Origin: Faecalimicrobium dakarense
Lineage (GTDB): Bacteria; Bacillota; Clostridia; Peptostreptococcales; Peptostreptococcaceae
Reading direction: 5' to 3'
DNA: 64,000 nucleotides
NCBI RefSeq assembly: GCF_000499525.1
Contig: NZ_HG529431.1
Span: 1-64,000, forward strand
A model generated the notes under the pieces. The model saw only the letters and a list, made by a program, of their open reading frames with translations, did no database searches and was not told the origin of the DNA. The translations under genes and the position numbers were made by a program. Shown in pieces: positions 20,082-30,330 of the stretch (the stretch's first letter is position 1; each line of letters begins with the position of its first letter).

Positions 20082-21122
20082 TTATACTTCTATAACTTTA
20101 TATCCTGCTGATTTTAACAGTCTATTCATAATAGCTTGTCCAACTCCTTCAGTTGGAAATGCTTCTGAATATATTATATCTACATTTCTTTTATCCATTT
20201 CCCTCAATACATCAAATAAGTTACTTCCTACTTCTTCTAGTGAATCACCTAACGCTATAACTTCTCCAATATATTGTTTTTTATTCTTGCTTATACACAT
20301 TACTCCTGTTTTTATATTATTTTTAGAATTATCTTCTGTCATGTTATTGATTCTATCTATTACCTTATCTTCATCACCAGATACGATATATACGTCTGCA
20401 TTTGGTGCATAATGTGTGTATTTCATTCCAGGCGCCTTAGCCTTTTTATTATCTTCTTTCTTAGATAATGATGGGTCTATAGTAACTTCATTAATTACTT
20501 TTTCCAAATCTTCTTTTGTTATACTACCCGGTCTTAAAATCATTGGTATATCCACCGTTAAATCTAATACTGTCGACTCTAATCCAAAATTACTATCTCC
20601 ACCTAGTACTATTCCACTAACCCTACCATTCATCTCTTCATAAACATGATTTGCTTTGGTTGGAGATGGTCTACCTGATATATTTGCAGAAGGTGCAGCT
20701 ATAGGTACACCCGCTTCTTTTATTATTTCTCTAGCTATTTTATGAGATGGCATTCTAATAGCTACTGTATCTAATCCACCACTTGTAGTTTTAGGAACTA
20801 TATCTTTTTTATTTAAAATTATTGTTATAGGTCCTGGCCAAAACTTATCCATTATAACTTCAGCTTTTTCGCTTACATCTTTGGCTAAATCATAAACTTC
20901 ACTCTTATCATATATATGTACTATAAGTGGATTATCGCTAGGTCTACCTTTCGCTTCATATATCTTTTTAACTGCACTTTCATCTAATGCATTTGCACCT
21001 AATCCATACACTGTTTCTGTTGGAAATATAACTGTTTTTCCTTCTCTTAATAACTTAGCTTGCTTTTTCAATTCTTCTAAATCTATATTATTCATATCAA
21101 TTTTGCTTATTATAGTTTTCAT
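20082..21122 (-). CDS. L-threonylcarbamoyladenylate synthase (Sua5/TsaC)
   Basis: Makes threonylcarbamoyl-AMP, the precursor of the t6A modification next to the anticodon of ANN-decoding tRNAs. The N-terminal YrdC domain has GKTVIFPTETVYGLGAN and APSANISGRPSPT; a C-terminal Sua5 domain follows after about residue 215 (PGMKYTHYAPNADVY). The frame is open to 21200, but AAGGTGGG lies before the ATG at 21120-21122, giving 346 residues, the usual full-length Sua5 size. It lies 29 bases after the ZIP transporter gene. Confidence 0.93.
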   Translation of the reverse strand: MKTIISKIDMNNIDLEELKKQAKLLREGKTVIFPTETVYGLGANALDESAVKKIYEAKGRPSDNPLIVHIYDKSEVYDLAKDVSEKAEVIMDKFWPGPITIILNKKDIVPKTTSGGLDTVAIRMPSHKIAREIIKEAGVPIAAPSANISGRPSPTKANHVYEEMNGRVSGIVLGGDSNFGLESTVLDLTVDIPMILRPGSITKEDLEKVINEVTIDPSLSKKEDNKKAKAPGMKYTHYAPNADVYIVSGDEDKVIDRINNMTEDNSKNNIKTGVMCISKNKKQYIGEVIALGDSLEEVGSNLFDVLREMDKRNVDIIYSEAFPTEGVGQAIMNRLLKSAGYKVIEV

Positions 21123-21151
21123 CTTTCGTGTACCCACCTTCATTTTTAGTT

Positions 21152-21832
21152 TTAGATGCAATTTACAATAACTGTTCCTACTAAAAAACCTATTATACAA
21201 TATAGACTTCTTGATTTAGGAAATATCTCTTCTAATACAACATACATCATTGTACCTGCTGCAGTAGCAAGAAATACACCTATTAGAGAACTAAAAATAC
21301 CTCCAAAGTATGCACCTAAAAAACTTCCTATACCCATAGGTATCCCTGCTATTACTGTAAATAATATTATTTTTGAAATCTTCATTTTTGATCCTACTAA
21401 TCCCAAAGCCATCGCCAGCCCTTCAGGTATATTATGAAGTCCTATAATTATAGCTAAAGTCATACCTAAAGATTCTGCAGACATAAATGAAGACCCTATA
21501 GCTAACCCTTCTGGTAAGTTATGAAGTAGTATACTTATAAATATAAGATATCCTGACTTCATATCTTTTGATACATCTAACCTAGTTTTTATGTACATAG
21601 TCAAAAGTACTCCAACAAAGGTAAATATTACAGTATAAAGTACTCCCATTTGATCCATAGATTCACTCATTAAATCAAATGTAACTACTGCTAACATTAT
21701 TCCCCCAGATAGGCCCATAAAAAAATCTAAATACTTGTCAACGTTTCTCTTGAAAATGACGGATATAATTCCTCCAAATCCAGTTCCTATGACTCCTGCT
21801 AAAAGTCCTATTATCGTTATTTTAAGTATCAT
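21152..21832 (-). CDS. ZIP family divalent metal transporter
   Basis: A 226-residue membrane protein with about eight hydrophobic segments. It carries the two ZIP metal-site motifs, HNLPEG and HNIPEG (about 109-114 and 139-144), which sit in the fourth and fifth helices and bind Zn2+ or related ions in the family. An ATG at 21853 exists, but AAGGAGGGG immediately before the ATG at 21830-21832 makes that the start. In Bacillus the gene next to ywlC (Sua5) is the manganese exporter mntP, so this position holds a different metal transporter. Substrate and direction are inferred from the family only. Confidence 0.88.
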   Translation of the reverse strand: MILKITIIGLLAGVIGTGFGGIISVIFKRNVDKYLDFFMGLSGGIMLAVVTFDLMSESMDQMGVLYTVIFTFVGVLLTMYIKTRLDVSKDMKSGYLIFISILLHNLPEGLAIGSSFMSAESLGMTLAIIIGLHNIPEGLAMALGLVGSKMKISKIILFTVIAGIPMGIGSFLGAYFGGIFSSLIGVFLATAAGTMMYVVLEEIFPKSRSLYCIIGFLVGTVIVNCI

Positions 21833-21963
21833 ATTTCCCCTCCTTATAAGCATATATAAACATTATATACTTGCTAAAGGTATAAGATAACTTAAAAATT
21901 CACTTGGCTTATGTCAATTGTATATAACTAAGTTTGGGTTTAATCCTTAAATCACTATAGAAA

Positions 21964-21986
21964 AATCCCTAAATTAATAGGGATTT
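21964..21986 (-). terminator. Intrinsic terminator after prfA
   Basis: AATCCCTA and TAGGGATT pair across a short A/T loop and are followed by a T-rich run on the minus strand. The stem overlaps the prfA stop codon. Confidence 0.8.
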
Positions 21987-23049
21987 ATATTGCTAACATC
22001 TTTTCTGTTTGATCAACAGTTATTAAAGCATCTATCATTTCATCGATATCTCCATCTAGGAATGAATCTAGCTTGTATAATGTTAAGTTTATTCTATGGT
22101 CACTTACTCTTCCTTGAGGGAAGTTATAAGTTCTTATTCTTTCAGATCTATCTCCTGTACCAACTTGACTTTTTCTCTCTGCAGCTATACCTTTATTTTG
22201 TTCAGCTATAGCTTTGTCATTAAGTCTAGCTACTAGTATCTTAAGGGCTTGTTCTTTATTTTTCAATTGTGACTTACCGTCTTGGCAAGATACAACTTCT
22301 CCTGTAGGTATGTGTGTTACCCTTACTGCAGAGTCAGTAGTATTAACACTTTGTCCACCATTTCCTGAAGAACGGAAAACATCTATTCTTAAATCATTTG
22401 GATTTATATTTACTTCTACTACTTCAACTTCTGGAAGCACCGCTACTGTTGCAGTTGACGTATGTATTCTTCCCCCTGATTCAGTTGAAGGTATTCTTTG
22501 AACTCTATGAACTCCTGATTCATACTTAAGTCTTGAATAAGCTCCTTTACCTTTTATTAAGAAAGATACTTCTTTATATCCGCCAACACCTGTATCACTT
22601 GCACTTAGTAATTCTATCTTCCATCTTCTTCTTTCAGCATATCTAGAATACATTCTAAATAAGTCTCCTGCAAATAGAGCAGCTTCATCTCCACCAGCTC
22701 CACCTCTAACCTCAACTATAACGTTCTTTTCATCGTTAGGGTCCTTAGGTAATAACAGTATTTTAAGTTCAGCTTCTAATGGTTCTACTTGATCTTCCAT
22801 TTCAGATAATTCCATTTTAGCTAATTCTCTTAATTCTTCATCTGATTCTTCTTGTAATATTTCTTTTGATTCTTTTATAGCATTTAATACATCCCTATAC
22901 TCTTTGTACTTCATTACAATTGGCTCTAAATCAGAATGTTCTTTCATTAGTTTTTGCCAAGTCTTTTGATCGTTTATTATTTCTGGATCACTTATCTTTT
23001 CATTTAACTCTTTATATTTATCTTCTAGTACCTCTAGTTTTTTTAGCAT
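21985..23049 (-). CDS. prfA: Peptide chain release factor 1
   Basis: Recognises UAA and UAG stop codons and releases the peptide. At 354 residues it is full length. The GGQ motif lies in [17 protein letters not shown] (about 223-239), and the stop-codon-reading segment is upstream with [16 protein letters not shown]. Its partner methyltransferase gene prmC, which methylates the GGQ glutamine, is next door at 23092-23943. Confidence 0.97.
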   Translation of the reverse strand: MLKKLEVLEDKYKELNEKISDPEIINDQKTWQKLMKEHSDLEPIVMKYKEYRDVLNAIKESKEILQEESDEELRELAKMELSEMEDQVEPLEAELKILLLPKDPNDEKNVIVEVRGGAGGDEAALFAGDLFRMYSRYAERRRWKIELLSASDTGVGGYKEVSFLIKGKGAYSRLKYESGVHRVQRIPSTESGGRIHTSTATVAVLPEVEVVEVNINPNDLRIDVFRSSGNGGQSVNTTDSAVRVTHIPTGEVVSCQDGKSQLKNKEQALKILVARLNDKAIAEQNKGIAAERKSQVGTGDRSERIRTYNFPQGRVSDHRINLTLYKLDSFLDGDIDEMIDALITVDQTEKMLAI

Positions 23050-23091
23050 ACTTTCACCTCGTTAATTGTAACATATCAATTGTTCATTATA

Positions 23092-23943
23092 TCATAGTTT
23101 AAAGCCTATAACAACTCTATCAATACCTTGTATATCCTTCTTTGTGTATATTTTAGTATATCCATTATTCTTCATAATCTCACAAACATCTTCAGCTTGA
23201 TCATGTCCAACCTCATAAGCTAGTATTCCATTTTGTTTTAAAAACTCATGAGATCCTTTTGTTATATCCCTGTAAAAATCAAGACCATCAACTCCACCTT
23301 CTAAAGCATTATATGGTTCATAATCTTTAACTTGAGTATGTAAAGTCTTCATATCCTCTCTTCTTATGTAAGGAGGATTAGAAACTATAACATCAAATTC
23401 AACATCTTCATCTTCTATAGCGCTAAATAAATCTGATTTCACAAAATTTATTTTATGTTCTACATTATTACTTATAGCATTTTTCTTTCCTACTTCTAAA
23501 GGAATATCTGATATATCAAATGAAGTCAAGCTAGCATTTTCTAAATATTTAGCTAAACTTATAGTTATAGCACCTGACCCAGTACCTATATCTAATATAT
23601 TGATGTTATTTTTATCTTTGCAAAGTTCTATTAATTCTTCTACTAATGGTTCTGTATCCGGTCTAGGAATTAATACACCCTCTTTTACATAAAAATCAAG
23701 TCCCATAAATTCTCTATTTTCAACTATATAAGCTACCGGTCTTCCATTTAATCTATCATTTATTAATTTTAAAAATATTTCTTCTTGCTCTTTCGTTAAC
23801 TCTTTATTTAAATTCATATGTATATATATTCTATCCACATCTCCAAGAGATTTTTGTAGTAATAATTCTACATCTAACCTTGGAGTATCACTCATTTGAG
23901 TTAGATCTTCTGAGTATTTAATAATTATATCTCTTATTGTCAT
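23092..23943 (-). CDS. prmC: Release factor glutamine methyltransferase
   Basis: Methylates the GGQ glutamine of release factors. The 283-residue product has an N-terminal helical domain and a SAM-binding Rossmann domain with DIGTGSGAI (about 115-123) and the NPPY catalytic motif in VSNPPYIRRED (about 184-194). The ATG at 23943 is preceded by AGAGGAGC and was preferred to the ATG at 23964, which lacks a ribosome binding site. The gene overlaps yqhQ by a few bases only under the longer start; with this start they are 10 bases apart. Confidence 0.95.
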   Translation of the reverse strand: MTIRDIIIKYSEDLTQMSDTPRLDVELLLQKSLGDVDRIYIHMNLNKELTKEQEEIFLKLINDRLNGRPVAYIVENREFMGLDFYVKEGVLIPRPDTEPLVEELIELCKDKNNINILDIGTGSGAITISLAKYLENASLTSFDISDIPLEVGKKNAISNNVEHKINFVKSDLFSAIEDEDVEFDVIVSNPPYIRREDMKTLHTQVKDYEPYNALEGGVDGLDFYRDITKGSHEFLKQNGILAYEVGHDQAEDVCEIMKNNGYTKIYTKKDIQGIDRVVIGFKL

Positions 23944-23953
23944 ATCTGCTCCT

Positions 23954-24853
23954 CTATTTTTCATCTATTACAGCTTTTAATGCAGCTATTGCTACTTCTA
24001 ATTGTTCATCATCCGGTTCTTTTGTTGTAAAGTTTTGCAACATCATACCTGGATATGCGACAATCTTAGTAAATTTATTATTATATTTCCCAAGAAATCT
24101 TATTATTTCATAAGATATTCCAGCAACCACCGGTATACATATTATCCTCATAGCTACTCTCATTATAGGATTTGGCCAGCCAAAGAAAGAAAACAGTATT
24201 ATAGATATAAACATAACTATAAATAAAAAGTTAGTTCCACATCTTGGATGTAGTCTTCCAAATTTCCTTGCATTTTCAACCGTAAGGTCTAAATTATTTT
24301 CATAGCAATATATAGATTTATGCTCTGCTCCATGATATTGAAATACTCTTTCAATATCTTTATTTTTTGAAATTAATATTATGTACCCAAATAGTATACT
24401 TATTCTAATTAAACCTTCTATTAAATTAAGTAATAAATCGTTGCTTGCAAATTTAGAAAATATCCCTCCAACCATAGTTGGAAGTAGTATAAATAAACCT
24501 ATTGATAATATTAATGATAATACTAACGAAAATAATAGTATTACATCATTTGCTTTATCTTTAAATACTTTCTTTATAAGCTTATCAAAGAAATCTTCCT
24601 CCTCCTCTTCTAAAAAGAACTCTGAAGAAAAATTTAAACTCTTTATTCCTTCAATCATAGTTTCAATTAATACAAACGACCCTCTTATAAAAGGAATTTT
24701 ATCTATATTCTTCTCACTTATCCAGCTTTTTATTTTATTTTTCTTTATTATAATCTCTCCATCACTTTTTCTAACAGCCACAGCCCTTTTATATTTTGAC
24801 TGCATCATAACACCTTCTATTAGAGCTTGCCCCCCGACAGCTTGTTTCTTCAT
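23954..24853 (-). CDS. yqhQ: DUF1385 membrane protein (YqhQ-like)
   Basis: A 299-residue membrane protein of the DUF1385 family. It begins with the family signature QAVGGQALIEGVMMQ and has about five hydrophobic segments (first pair at about 100-150, last near 205-245). HGAEHKSIYCYEN followed by GRLHPRCGTNFLF gives a His/Glu/Cys-rich conserved region suggesting metal binding or catalysis in the membrane. The function is not established. It commonly sits beside rpmE, prmC and prfA in clostridia. Confidence 0.88.
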   Translation of the reverse strand: MKKQAVGGQALIEGVMMQSKYKRAVAVRKSDGEIIIKKNKIKSWISEKNIDKIPFIRGSFVLIETMIEGIKSLNFSSEFFLEEEEEDFFDKLIKKVFKDKANDVILLFSLVLSLILSIGLFILLPTMVGGIFSKFASNDLLLNLIEGLIRISILFGYIILISKNKDIERVFQYHGAEHKSIYCYENNLDLTVENARKFGRLHPRCGTNFLFIVMFISIILFSFFGWPNPIMRVAMRIICIPVVAGISYEIIRFLGKYNNKFTKIVAYPGMMLQNFTTKEPDDEQLEVAIAALKAVIDEK

Positions 24854-24956
24854 ATACTCACCTCTTAAATTTATACTTAAGCTACTTATGTTTTATTATA
24901 ATACAAAAATACCCTTTAAAGTAAAACTTTAAAGGGACATATATATTGCAATAAAT

Positions 24957-25541
24957 CTATTTTTCATCATTATATACTATATGACATTTTCTACATCTAG
25001 CTTCATAGCTTTCTACAGCTCCTACTTGTATTATAGGATCATCATATTTTGCTGGCTCTCCATTAATTAATCTTTGCGATCTTGTTGCAGGTTGACCACA
25101 TACAGAACATATAGCTTGTATTTTATCAATAAATTCTGAAACAGCTAAAAGTTTAGGTGTTGGTCCAAAAGGTTCTCCTTTAAAATCCATATCTAATCCC
25201 GCAGCTATCACTCTTATTCCCTTATCAGCTAAATCTACTGCTATGTCAACGATTTTTTCATCAAAGAATTGAACTTCATCTATACCAACAACTTGAGTTT
25301 TGTTATCTATAAAGTCATATATTTCTCTTGGACTACTAATAGGTATTGCATTTACACTGTCTCCACTATGAGAAACTACATCTTCTTTACTATATCTATC
25401 ATCTATTTTAGGTTTAAATACAACGATATTTTGCTTTGCTATTTTAGCTCTTTTTATTCTTCTTATAAGTTCCTCACTTTTACCACTGTACATAGGTCCA
25501 ATTACAACTTCTATATATCCATGATTGACTGGTCTATACAT
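24957..25541 (-). CDS. tdk: Thymidine kinase
   Basis: Phosphorylates thymidine for salvage. The 194-residue protein has the P-loop [14 protein letters not shown] near the N terminus, the [10 protein letters not shown] motif (about 89-98) and a zinc site of two CxxC pairs (CSVCGQ and CRKCH). GGGGGTACT precedes the ATG at 25539-25541, which I chose over an ATG at 25556. It lies upstream of yqhQ, with rpmE beyond a long gap. Confidence 0.95.
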   Translation of the reverse strand: MYRPVNHGYIEVVIGPMYSGKSEELIRRIKRAKIAKQNIVVFKPKIDDRYSKEDVVSHSGDSVNAIPISSPREIYDFIDNKTQVVGIDEVQFFDEKIVDIAVDLADKGIRVIAAGLDMDFKGEPFGPTPKLLAVSEFIDKIQAICSVCGQPATRSQRLINGEPAKYDDPIIQVGAVESYEARCRKCHIVYNDEK

Positions 25542-25770
25542 ACTTAGTACCCCCATTCTTTAATAATTCTTTTCTTCATTAGCTTGAATTTTAATAATAT
25601 ATATTTTAATTTAATCAAAAAGATTAAAGTTACATCGTCATTATCTCAATAAAAAATTCACTTCGCTCATTTCGCCAACGACATATAAACCAGGTCCGTT
25701 GCTCAAGCTTAGCAGTTGCAATTTAAATTCATCTAAAAATCAGATAATTTTAAATTCCTTCAATAAAATA

Positions 25771-25790
25771 GGAGTTGGCTTCCCAACTCC
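25771..25790 (-). terminator. Intrinsic terminator after rpmE
   Basis: GGAGTTGG and CCAACTCC form an eight-base-pair G/C-rich stem with a four-base loop, followed on the minus strand by TATTTTATT and on the plus strand by ACTTTTTTG. It is 13 bases past the rpmE stop. Confidence 0.85.
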
Positions 25791-25803
25791 ACTTTTTTGA
25801 AAA

Positions 25804-26004
25804 CTAGTCCATTTTGAATCTCTTCTTGAACTTGTCTATTCTTCCACCTGCTTCTATATTCTTTTGCTTTCCAGTATAGAAAGGATGGCACTCAGAACAT
25901 ATTTCTATTTTTATCTCGTCCTTAACAGAACCAGCTTGGAATGTGTTTCCACAAGCACAACGTACTTCTACAGCTTGGTATTTTGGTTGTATATCTTTTT
26001 GCAT
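25804..26004 (-). CDS. rpmE: 50S ribosomal protein L31, zinc-binding form
   Basis: A 66-residue ribosomal protein of the large subunit. Four cysteines in CACGNTF and [13 protein letters not shown] mark the Zn-containing (C+) form of L31, which can act as a zinc store and be replaced under zinc limitation. The order rho-rpmE-tdk is conserved in Firmicutes. Length and motifs are standard. Confidence 0.97.
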   Translation of the reverse strand: MQKDIQPKYQAVEVRCACGNTFQAGSVKDEIKIEICSECHPFYTGKQKNIEAGGRIDKFKKRFKMD

Positions 26005-26123
26005 TCTTAGTCACCTCTTCTCTTATTTTTATAAATTAAATATATTAATTTTTCGTTTTGCATTATCAACTACACCATTATAGCATAAGTTTTTTCTTGG
26101 TTCAAGGAGTTTTTGCATTCCTA

Positions 26124-27704
26124 TTAAAGTGCTTTTATTGATTTTATAAACTCATCATTATTTCTAGTTCTCTTAAGAAGTTCGATAACTTTATCAGTAA
26201 CTTCTAGTACAGAATTGTTACTCATTTCCCTTCTTAATCTCCATAATGCAGATTTTTCCTCTTCAGTAAGTAATAGGTCTTCTCTTCTTGTTCCAGACTT
26301 GTAAATATCTACAGCTGGGAATATTCTCTTTTCAGCTAATTTCCTATCTAGATTTAATTCCATGTTACCAGTACCTTTGAATTCTTCAAATATTACATCA
26401 TCCATTCTAGATCCTGTCTCTACCAATCCAGTGGCAAGTATCGTAAGTGAACCTCCACCTCTTATATTTCTAGCAGCTCCGAAGAACTTTTTAGGTCCAT
26501 GAAGTGCTCCTGGATCTAAACCTCCTGATAAAGTTCTACCAGTTGGAGATATAGTTAAATTGTAAGCTCTTGCAAGTCTTGTAATACTATCTAATAATAT
26601 TACTACATCTTTTCCATGTTCTACTAATCTTTGAGCTCTATTTAAAACCATTTCCGCAACTTTAACATGATGACTTGATACTTGATCAAATGTAGAATAA
26701 ATTACATCTCCATTTATAGATTCTCTCATATCAGTAACCTCTTCTGGTCTTTCATCTATTAAAAGTACTATTAATTCAACATCAGGATGATTTTTAGCTA
26801 TACTATTTGCTACATTCTTAAGAAGACTAGTTTTACCAGCTTTAGGTGGAGCTACTATCAGACCTCTTTGACCTTTACCTATTGGAGATATTAAGTCTAT
26901 TAATCTTGTTGCTATATCATTTTGACTTCTTTCTAATGTTAATCTTTCCTCTGGGTATATAGGAGTTAATAACTCAAATGCTCTTCTCTTTATAGCTGTA
27001 TCTGGATTTTCATCATTTATTTTTTGAACATATAAAAGAGCTCTAAATTTTTCACCTGTTTTAGGGTGTCTAGTTATACCCTTTACTTTATCACCAGTTT
27101 TCATATTAAATCTTCTAATTTGAGATGGTGATACATATACATCATTTTCTGTAGATAAATAGTTTGACCCTCTTAAGAATCCAAATCCGTCTGGTAATAT
27201 TTCAAGTACTCCCATTACTTCATCATCCTTAGAAGTATTAAATTCATCTACTATCTTAGATTCATCTACAACTTTTGGAGTATAATAATTTTTATTATTA
27301 TTTCTTTGGTTATTATTATCTATGCCTTGATTTCTATTTTCGTTATTTGATTGTCTATTATCATTTCTTTGGTATCTATTTTCTGTATTTCTAGAGTATT
27401 TATTGTCCGATTCTTTTCTCTCATAAGACTTTACATAAGTCTTATTTTGAGCTTGTCTATTATCTGATTGTTTATTATTTTCTTGCGATGCCTGTATCGA
27501 AATATCATTTGTCTTTTCATTCTCTTCTTTAGCTATTTTTACTTCTTCTTTAACAGTATTTTTGTTATTTTCAGCTATTAGTTCAATTAATTCATTTTTC
27601 TTGTACTTACTAATTGATTTTATACCTAATTCCTTAGCTATATCTTTCAATTGAGGCAATGTCTTACTACCTAATTCATCTAATGTTATATTCTCTAAAC
27701 TCAA
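26124..27704 (-). CDS. rho: Transcription termination factor Rho
   Basis: A hexameric RNA helicase (526 residues) that ends transcription. A Rho_N helical domain (about 1-45), an RNA-binding cold-shock domain ([15 protein letters not shown], about 164-178) and an ATPase domain with [17 protein letters not shown] are all present. Between the first two lies a low-complexity segment (about 73-142) dominated by Asn, Gln, Arg and Tyr. An ATG at 27719 has no ribosome binding site; AGGAGG lies just before the TTG at 27702-27704, so I chose TTG. A similar segment in Clostridium botulinum Rho behaves as a prion-forming domain. Confidence 0.96.
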   Translation of the reverse strand: MSLENITLDELGSKTLPQLKDIAKELGIKSISKYKKNELIELIAENNKNTVKEEVKIAKEENEKTNDISIQASQENNKQSDNRQAQNKTYVKSYERKESDNKYSRNTENRYQRNDNRQSNNENRNQGIDNNNQRNNNKNYYTPKVVDESKIVDEFNTSKDDEVMGVLEILPDGFGFLRGSNYLSTENDVYVSPSQIRRFNMKTGDKVKGITRHPKTGEKFRALLYVQKINDENPDTAIKRRAFELLTPIYPEERLTLERSQNDIATRLIDLISPIGKGQRGLIVAPPKAGKTSLLKNVANSIAKNHPDVELIVLLIDERPEEVTDMRESINGDVIYSTFDQVSSHHVKVAEMVLNRAQRLVEHGKDVVILLDSITRLARAYNLTISPTGRTLSGGLDPGALHGPKKFFGAARNIRGGGSLTILATGLVETGSRMDDVIFEEFKGTGNMELNLDRKLAEKRIFPAVDIYKSGTRREDLLLTEEEKSALWRLRREMSNNSVLEVTDKVIELLKRTRNNDEFIKSIKAL

Positions 27705-28023
27705 AAAAATCCTCCTCATCTATTTTTCATTTATATAATTATATAATTTTCATATATTATTTTTGGAAATTAAAGGTGTGAAAAAGAAAAGTTTTACTTA
27801 ACAATTAATTCTAATAATATCATCACTCATATACTAAGGTCAACCAATAAAAATCAAAACTAATTGTAACAGTAAAGTTAATTTTCATCTACTTATATAT
27901 ATTGAACACTTTTCTTAATTTTAAACTTAATTTATATAAAAATTTTATGACCATATAGCATATAAAATAGACAACATATTAATCATGTTGTCTATTTTAA
28001 TTAGTATTTTATAAATTTTATAT
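27705..28023. other. Intergenic region between rho and glpX
   Basis: About 320 bases of A/T-rich sequence holding the likely rho promoter region and the glpX terminator (27964-27998). I see no ORF with a credible start and no recognisable structured RNA. Confidence 0.5.
27964..27998. terminator. Bidirectional terminator after glpX
   Basis: AAAATAGACAACAT and ATGTTGTCTATTTT form a 14-base-pair stem with a short A/T loop, just past the glpX stop. Confidence 0.85.
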
Positions 28024-29025
28024 TTATTCCATATTATATTTTTTCATTAATTCAACTAATATATCATTTTTATCTAAATTATGGATTGCATCAACAAATC
28101 TTATTGTACCTGTTTTAGCCCTCATTACTACAGACTGAGTCTTAGCTTTATTACCACCTACATGTTTTACGCCTTCTAGTAAGTCCCCCTCTGTAATTCC
28201 TGTTGCAGCAAAGAATAAATTATCTCCTTTAGCTAAATCATCTATATCTAAAACTTTTTCAAGATCTTCATCAGAGTAACCCATTTCATGACATCTTACT
28301 CTTTCTTGCTCGCTTAATGGATATATCTGACCTTGCATATCTCCACCCATACATTTTATAGCTGCAGCTAATATTACTCCCTCTGGACCTCCACCAATGC
28401 CCATCATCATGTCTATACCTGTTTCTTCGAAGCAAGTAGCTATTCCTGTTGCCACATCTCCGTCCCCAAACATTTGAATTCTAGATCCTAATTTTCTAGC
28501 AGCTTCAACTATATCATTATGTCTTTCTCTATCTTGAACTGTTATAGTCATTTGTGTTGTTTTTTTACCTAAAGCTTTTGCTACAGATATAATATTTTCT
28601 TCTGGACTTTTAGTTAAGTCTATTGCTCCCTTAGCATTTGGACCTACTACAATTTTTTTCATATATGTATCTGGTGCATTTAATAAACTTCCCTTAGATC
28701 CCATAGCTATTACTGATATAGCATTTGGAAGACCTTTAGCTATTAAAGTAGTTCCATCTAAAGGATCTACTGCTATATCAACTTCCATGCTATCTTCATT
28801 TTGCATACCTACTTTTTCACCTATATATAACATAGGAGCTTCATCTAATTCCCCTTCTCCTATAACAACTTCTCCTGTAATCTTTACCGATTCAAAAGCT
28901 TTTCTCATTGCTTCTACTGCTGCTCCATCCGCACCATTTTTATCGCCCTTTCCCATAAATTGCGATGATACTAATGCTGCAGCTTCCGTTACCCTAACAA
29001 GTTCTAATGCTAAATTTCTATCCAT
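28024..29025 (-). CDS. glpX: Fructose-1,6-bisphosphatase class II
   Basis: Dephosphorylates fructose-1,6-bisphosphate in gluconeogenesis. The 333-residue protein has the Mg-binding and catalytic signature VDPLDGTTLIAKG (about 86-98), the earlier VIGEGELDEAPML with the catalytic Glu, and GIGGGPEGVILAAA (about 210-223). The product starts MDRNLALELVRVTE, the standard family start. It lies upstream of a terminator and downstream of the galU region. Confidence 0.95.
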   Translation of the reverse strand: MDRNLALELVRVTEAAALVSSQFMGKGDKNGADGAAVEAMRKAFESVKITGEVVIGEGELDEAPMLYIGEKVGMQNEDSMEVDIAVDPLDGTTLIAKGLPNAISVIAMGSKGSLLNAPDTYMKKIVVGPNAKGAIDLTKSPEENIISVAKALGKKTTQMTITVQDRERHNDIVEAARKLGSRIQMFGDGDVATGIATCFEETGIDMMMGIGGGPEGVILAAAIKCMGGDMQGQIYPLSEQERVRCHEMGYSDEDLEKVLDIDDLAKGDNLFFAATGITEGDLLEGVKHVGGNKAKTQSVVMRAKTGTIRFVDAIHNLDKNDILVELMKKYNME

Positions 29026-29224
29026 AATAATATATTCATCTCCTTAGTTAGTCTTATTAAGGAAAATTATATATTATATTCGTTAATTAGTAAACATATA
29101 TGTGTACTTTAAGTAATTAGTGTGATATATTAGTTCGTATTTTCAATATAGTATTGCTAATAAATTCTAATTTATATAGCAAATAAAAAATTACTTTGTT
29201 TAAGAAAATTACTTTATATATAAA

Positions 29225-29257
29225 AAAAGCTAGTCTTTAAAATAAAGACCAGCTTTT
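29225..29257 (-). terminator. Intrinsic terminator after the small membrane gene
   Basis: AAAAGCTGGTCTTT pairs with AAAGACTAGCTTTT with one mismatch, followed by a T-rich run on the minus strand. It lies immediately after the 37-residue gene downstream of galU. Confidence 0.8.
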
Positions 29258-29258
29258 A

Positions 29259-29372
29259 CTACATCATTGATGTAAGTACACTTAAAAGTGCTGTCATACT
29301 TGATACTACAAGAATTGCTACTATAAATATAGCTATAGCTTTATTTTTCTTTTTTTGTTTCACATTTGCCAT
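29259..29372 (-). CDS. Small single-pass membrane protein, DUF4044-like
   Basis: A 37-residue ORF with a very strong ribosome binding site (GGGGGGAAGATAA just before the ATG at 29370-29372). A basic N terminus (KQKKKNKA) precedes one hydrophobic helix (about 12-34). This layout and length resemble the DUF4044 family of tiny Firmicute membrane proteins, whose function is unknown. It overlaps the last 32 bases of galU and is followed at once by a terminator, so it is the last gene of that transcript. Confidence 0.75.
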   Translation of the reverse strand: MANVKQKKKNKAIAIFIVAILVVSSMTALLSVLTSMM

Positions 29373-30281
29373 TTATCTTCCCCCCAGTATTATTTATTTT
29401 TTGATTATCAAATTTATCGCCAATTTGTCTTAAATATTCTATAAATCCATCTCTAAGCTCTGGTCTTTTAAGAGCAAAATCTACAGTAGCCTCTAAAAAT
29501 CCTAACTTATCTCCTACATCATATCTTCTACCATCAAAATTATAAGCATACATAGCTTCTTTTCTAGATAGCTCCTTTAAAGCGTCTGTAAGTTGAACCT
29601 CTCCACCCTTTCCTGCTGGTAGATCTTCTAATATATCAAATATCTCAGGAGTTATTATATATCTACCTAGTATAGCTATGTTAGATGGAGCCTTTCCTGG
29701 CTCTGGTTTTTCTACTAAATCTTTAACCTTATAAACTTTATCTTCTATATGTTTTGCCGCTATTATACCATACTTGTCCGTATCCTTTGCGTCAACTTTT
29801 TGAACACCTAATATAGTAGTTCTATATTCTTCATAAGCATCTATAAGTTGCTTTAGGCAAGGAACTTCATTATCTACAATATCATCTCCAAGCATTATAG
29901 CAAATGGTTCATCTCCTATAAAGTGTCTTGCGCAGTATATTGCATCTCCTAGACCCTTAGGTTCTTTTTGTCTTATATAATGTATATTTATCATATTAGA
30001 TATACTTTGAACTATATCTAATAACTCTTTTTTCCTTTTTGCTCTAGCTCTAACTCTAATTCAACAGATTTATCAAAATGATCTTCTATTGATTTTTTAT
30101 TTCTACCAGTTATTATAAGTATTTCTTCTATTCCAGATGCAACTGCTTCTTCTATTATATATTGTAATGTCGGTTTATCAACTATTGGTAACATTTCTTT
30201 TGGTTGTGCTTTTGTTGCTGGTAAAAATCTAGTACCCAAACCCGCAGCTGGTATTACAGCCTTCTTAACCTTTCTTTGCAT
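29341..30281 (-). pseudogene. galU: UTP-glucose-1-phosphate uridylyltransferase, frameshifted in an A tract
   Basis: Makes UDP-glucose for cell-surface polymers. The N-terminal part (30281-30018) has [19 protein letters not shown] and ends with a premature stop after QKGKKSY; the rest (from 29994 down to 29341) continues with NIHYIRQKEPKGLGDAI. Adding one A to the A6 run in GGAAAAAAGAG restores [14 protein letters not shown] and joins the halves into one protein of about 313 residues. All catalytic motifs are present, so either the gene is disrupted in this strain or, more likely, one base was lost in sequencing. The C terminus extends past the usual end by about 20 residues and overlaps the next small gene. 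Confidence 0.88.
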
Positions 30282-30330
30282 AAAATTATTACCTCCACTA
30301 AATAAATTAATTCTCCTATCTTGTATATAT

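Noticed and set aside
24381-24932. A 183-codon open frame on the plus strand
   Set aside because: It lies wholly opposite the yqhQ gene, has no ribosome binding site, and its Ile/Ser/Asn-rich sequence is what the reverse complement of an A/T-rich membrane gene gives.
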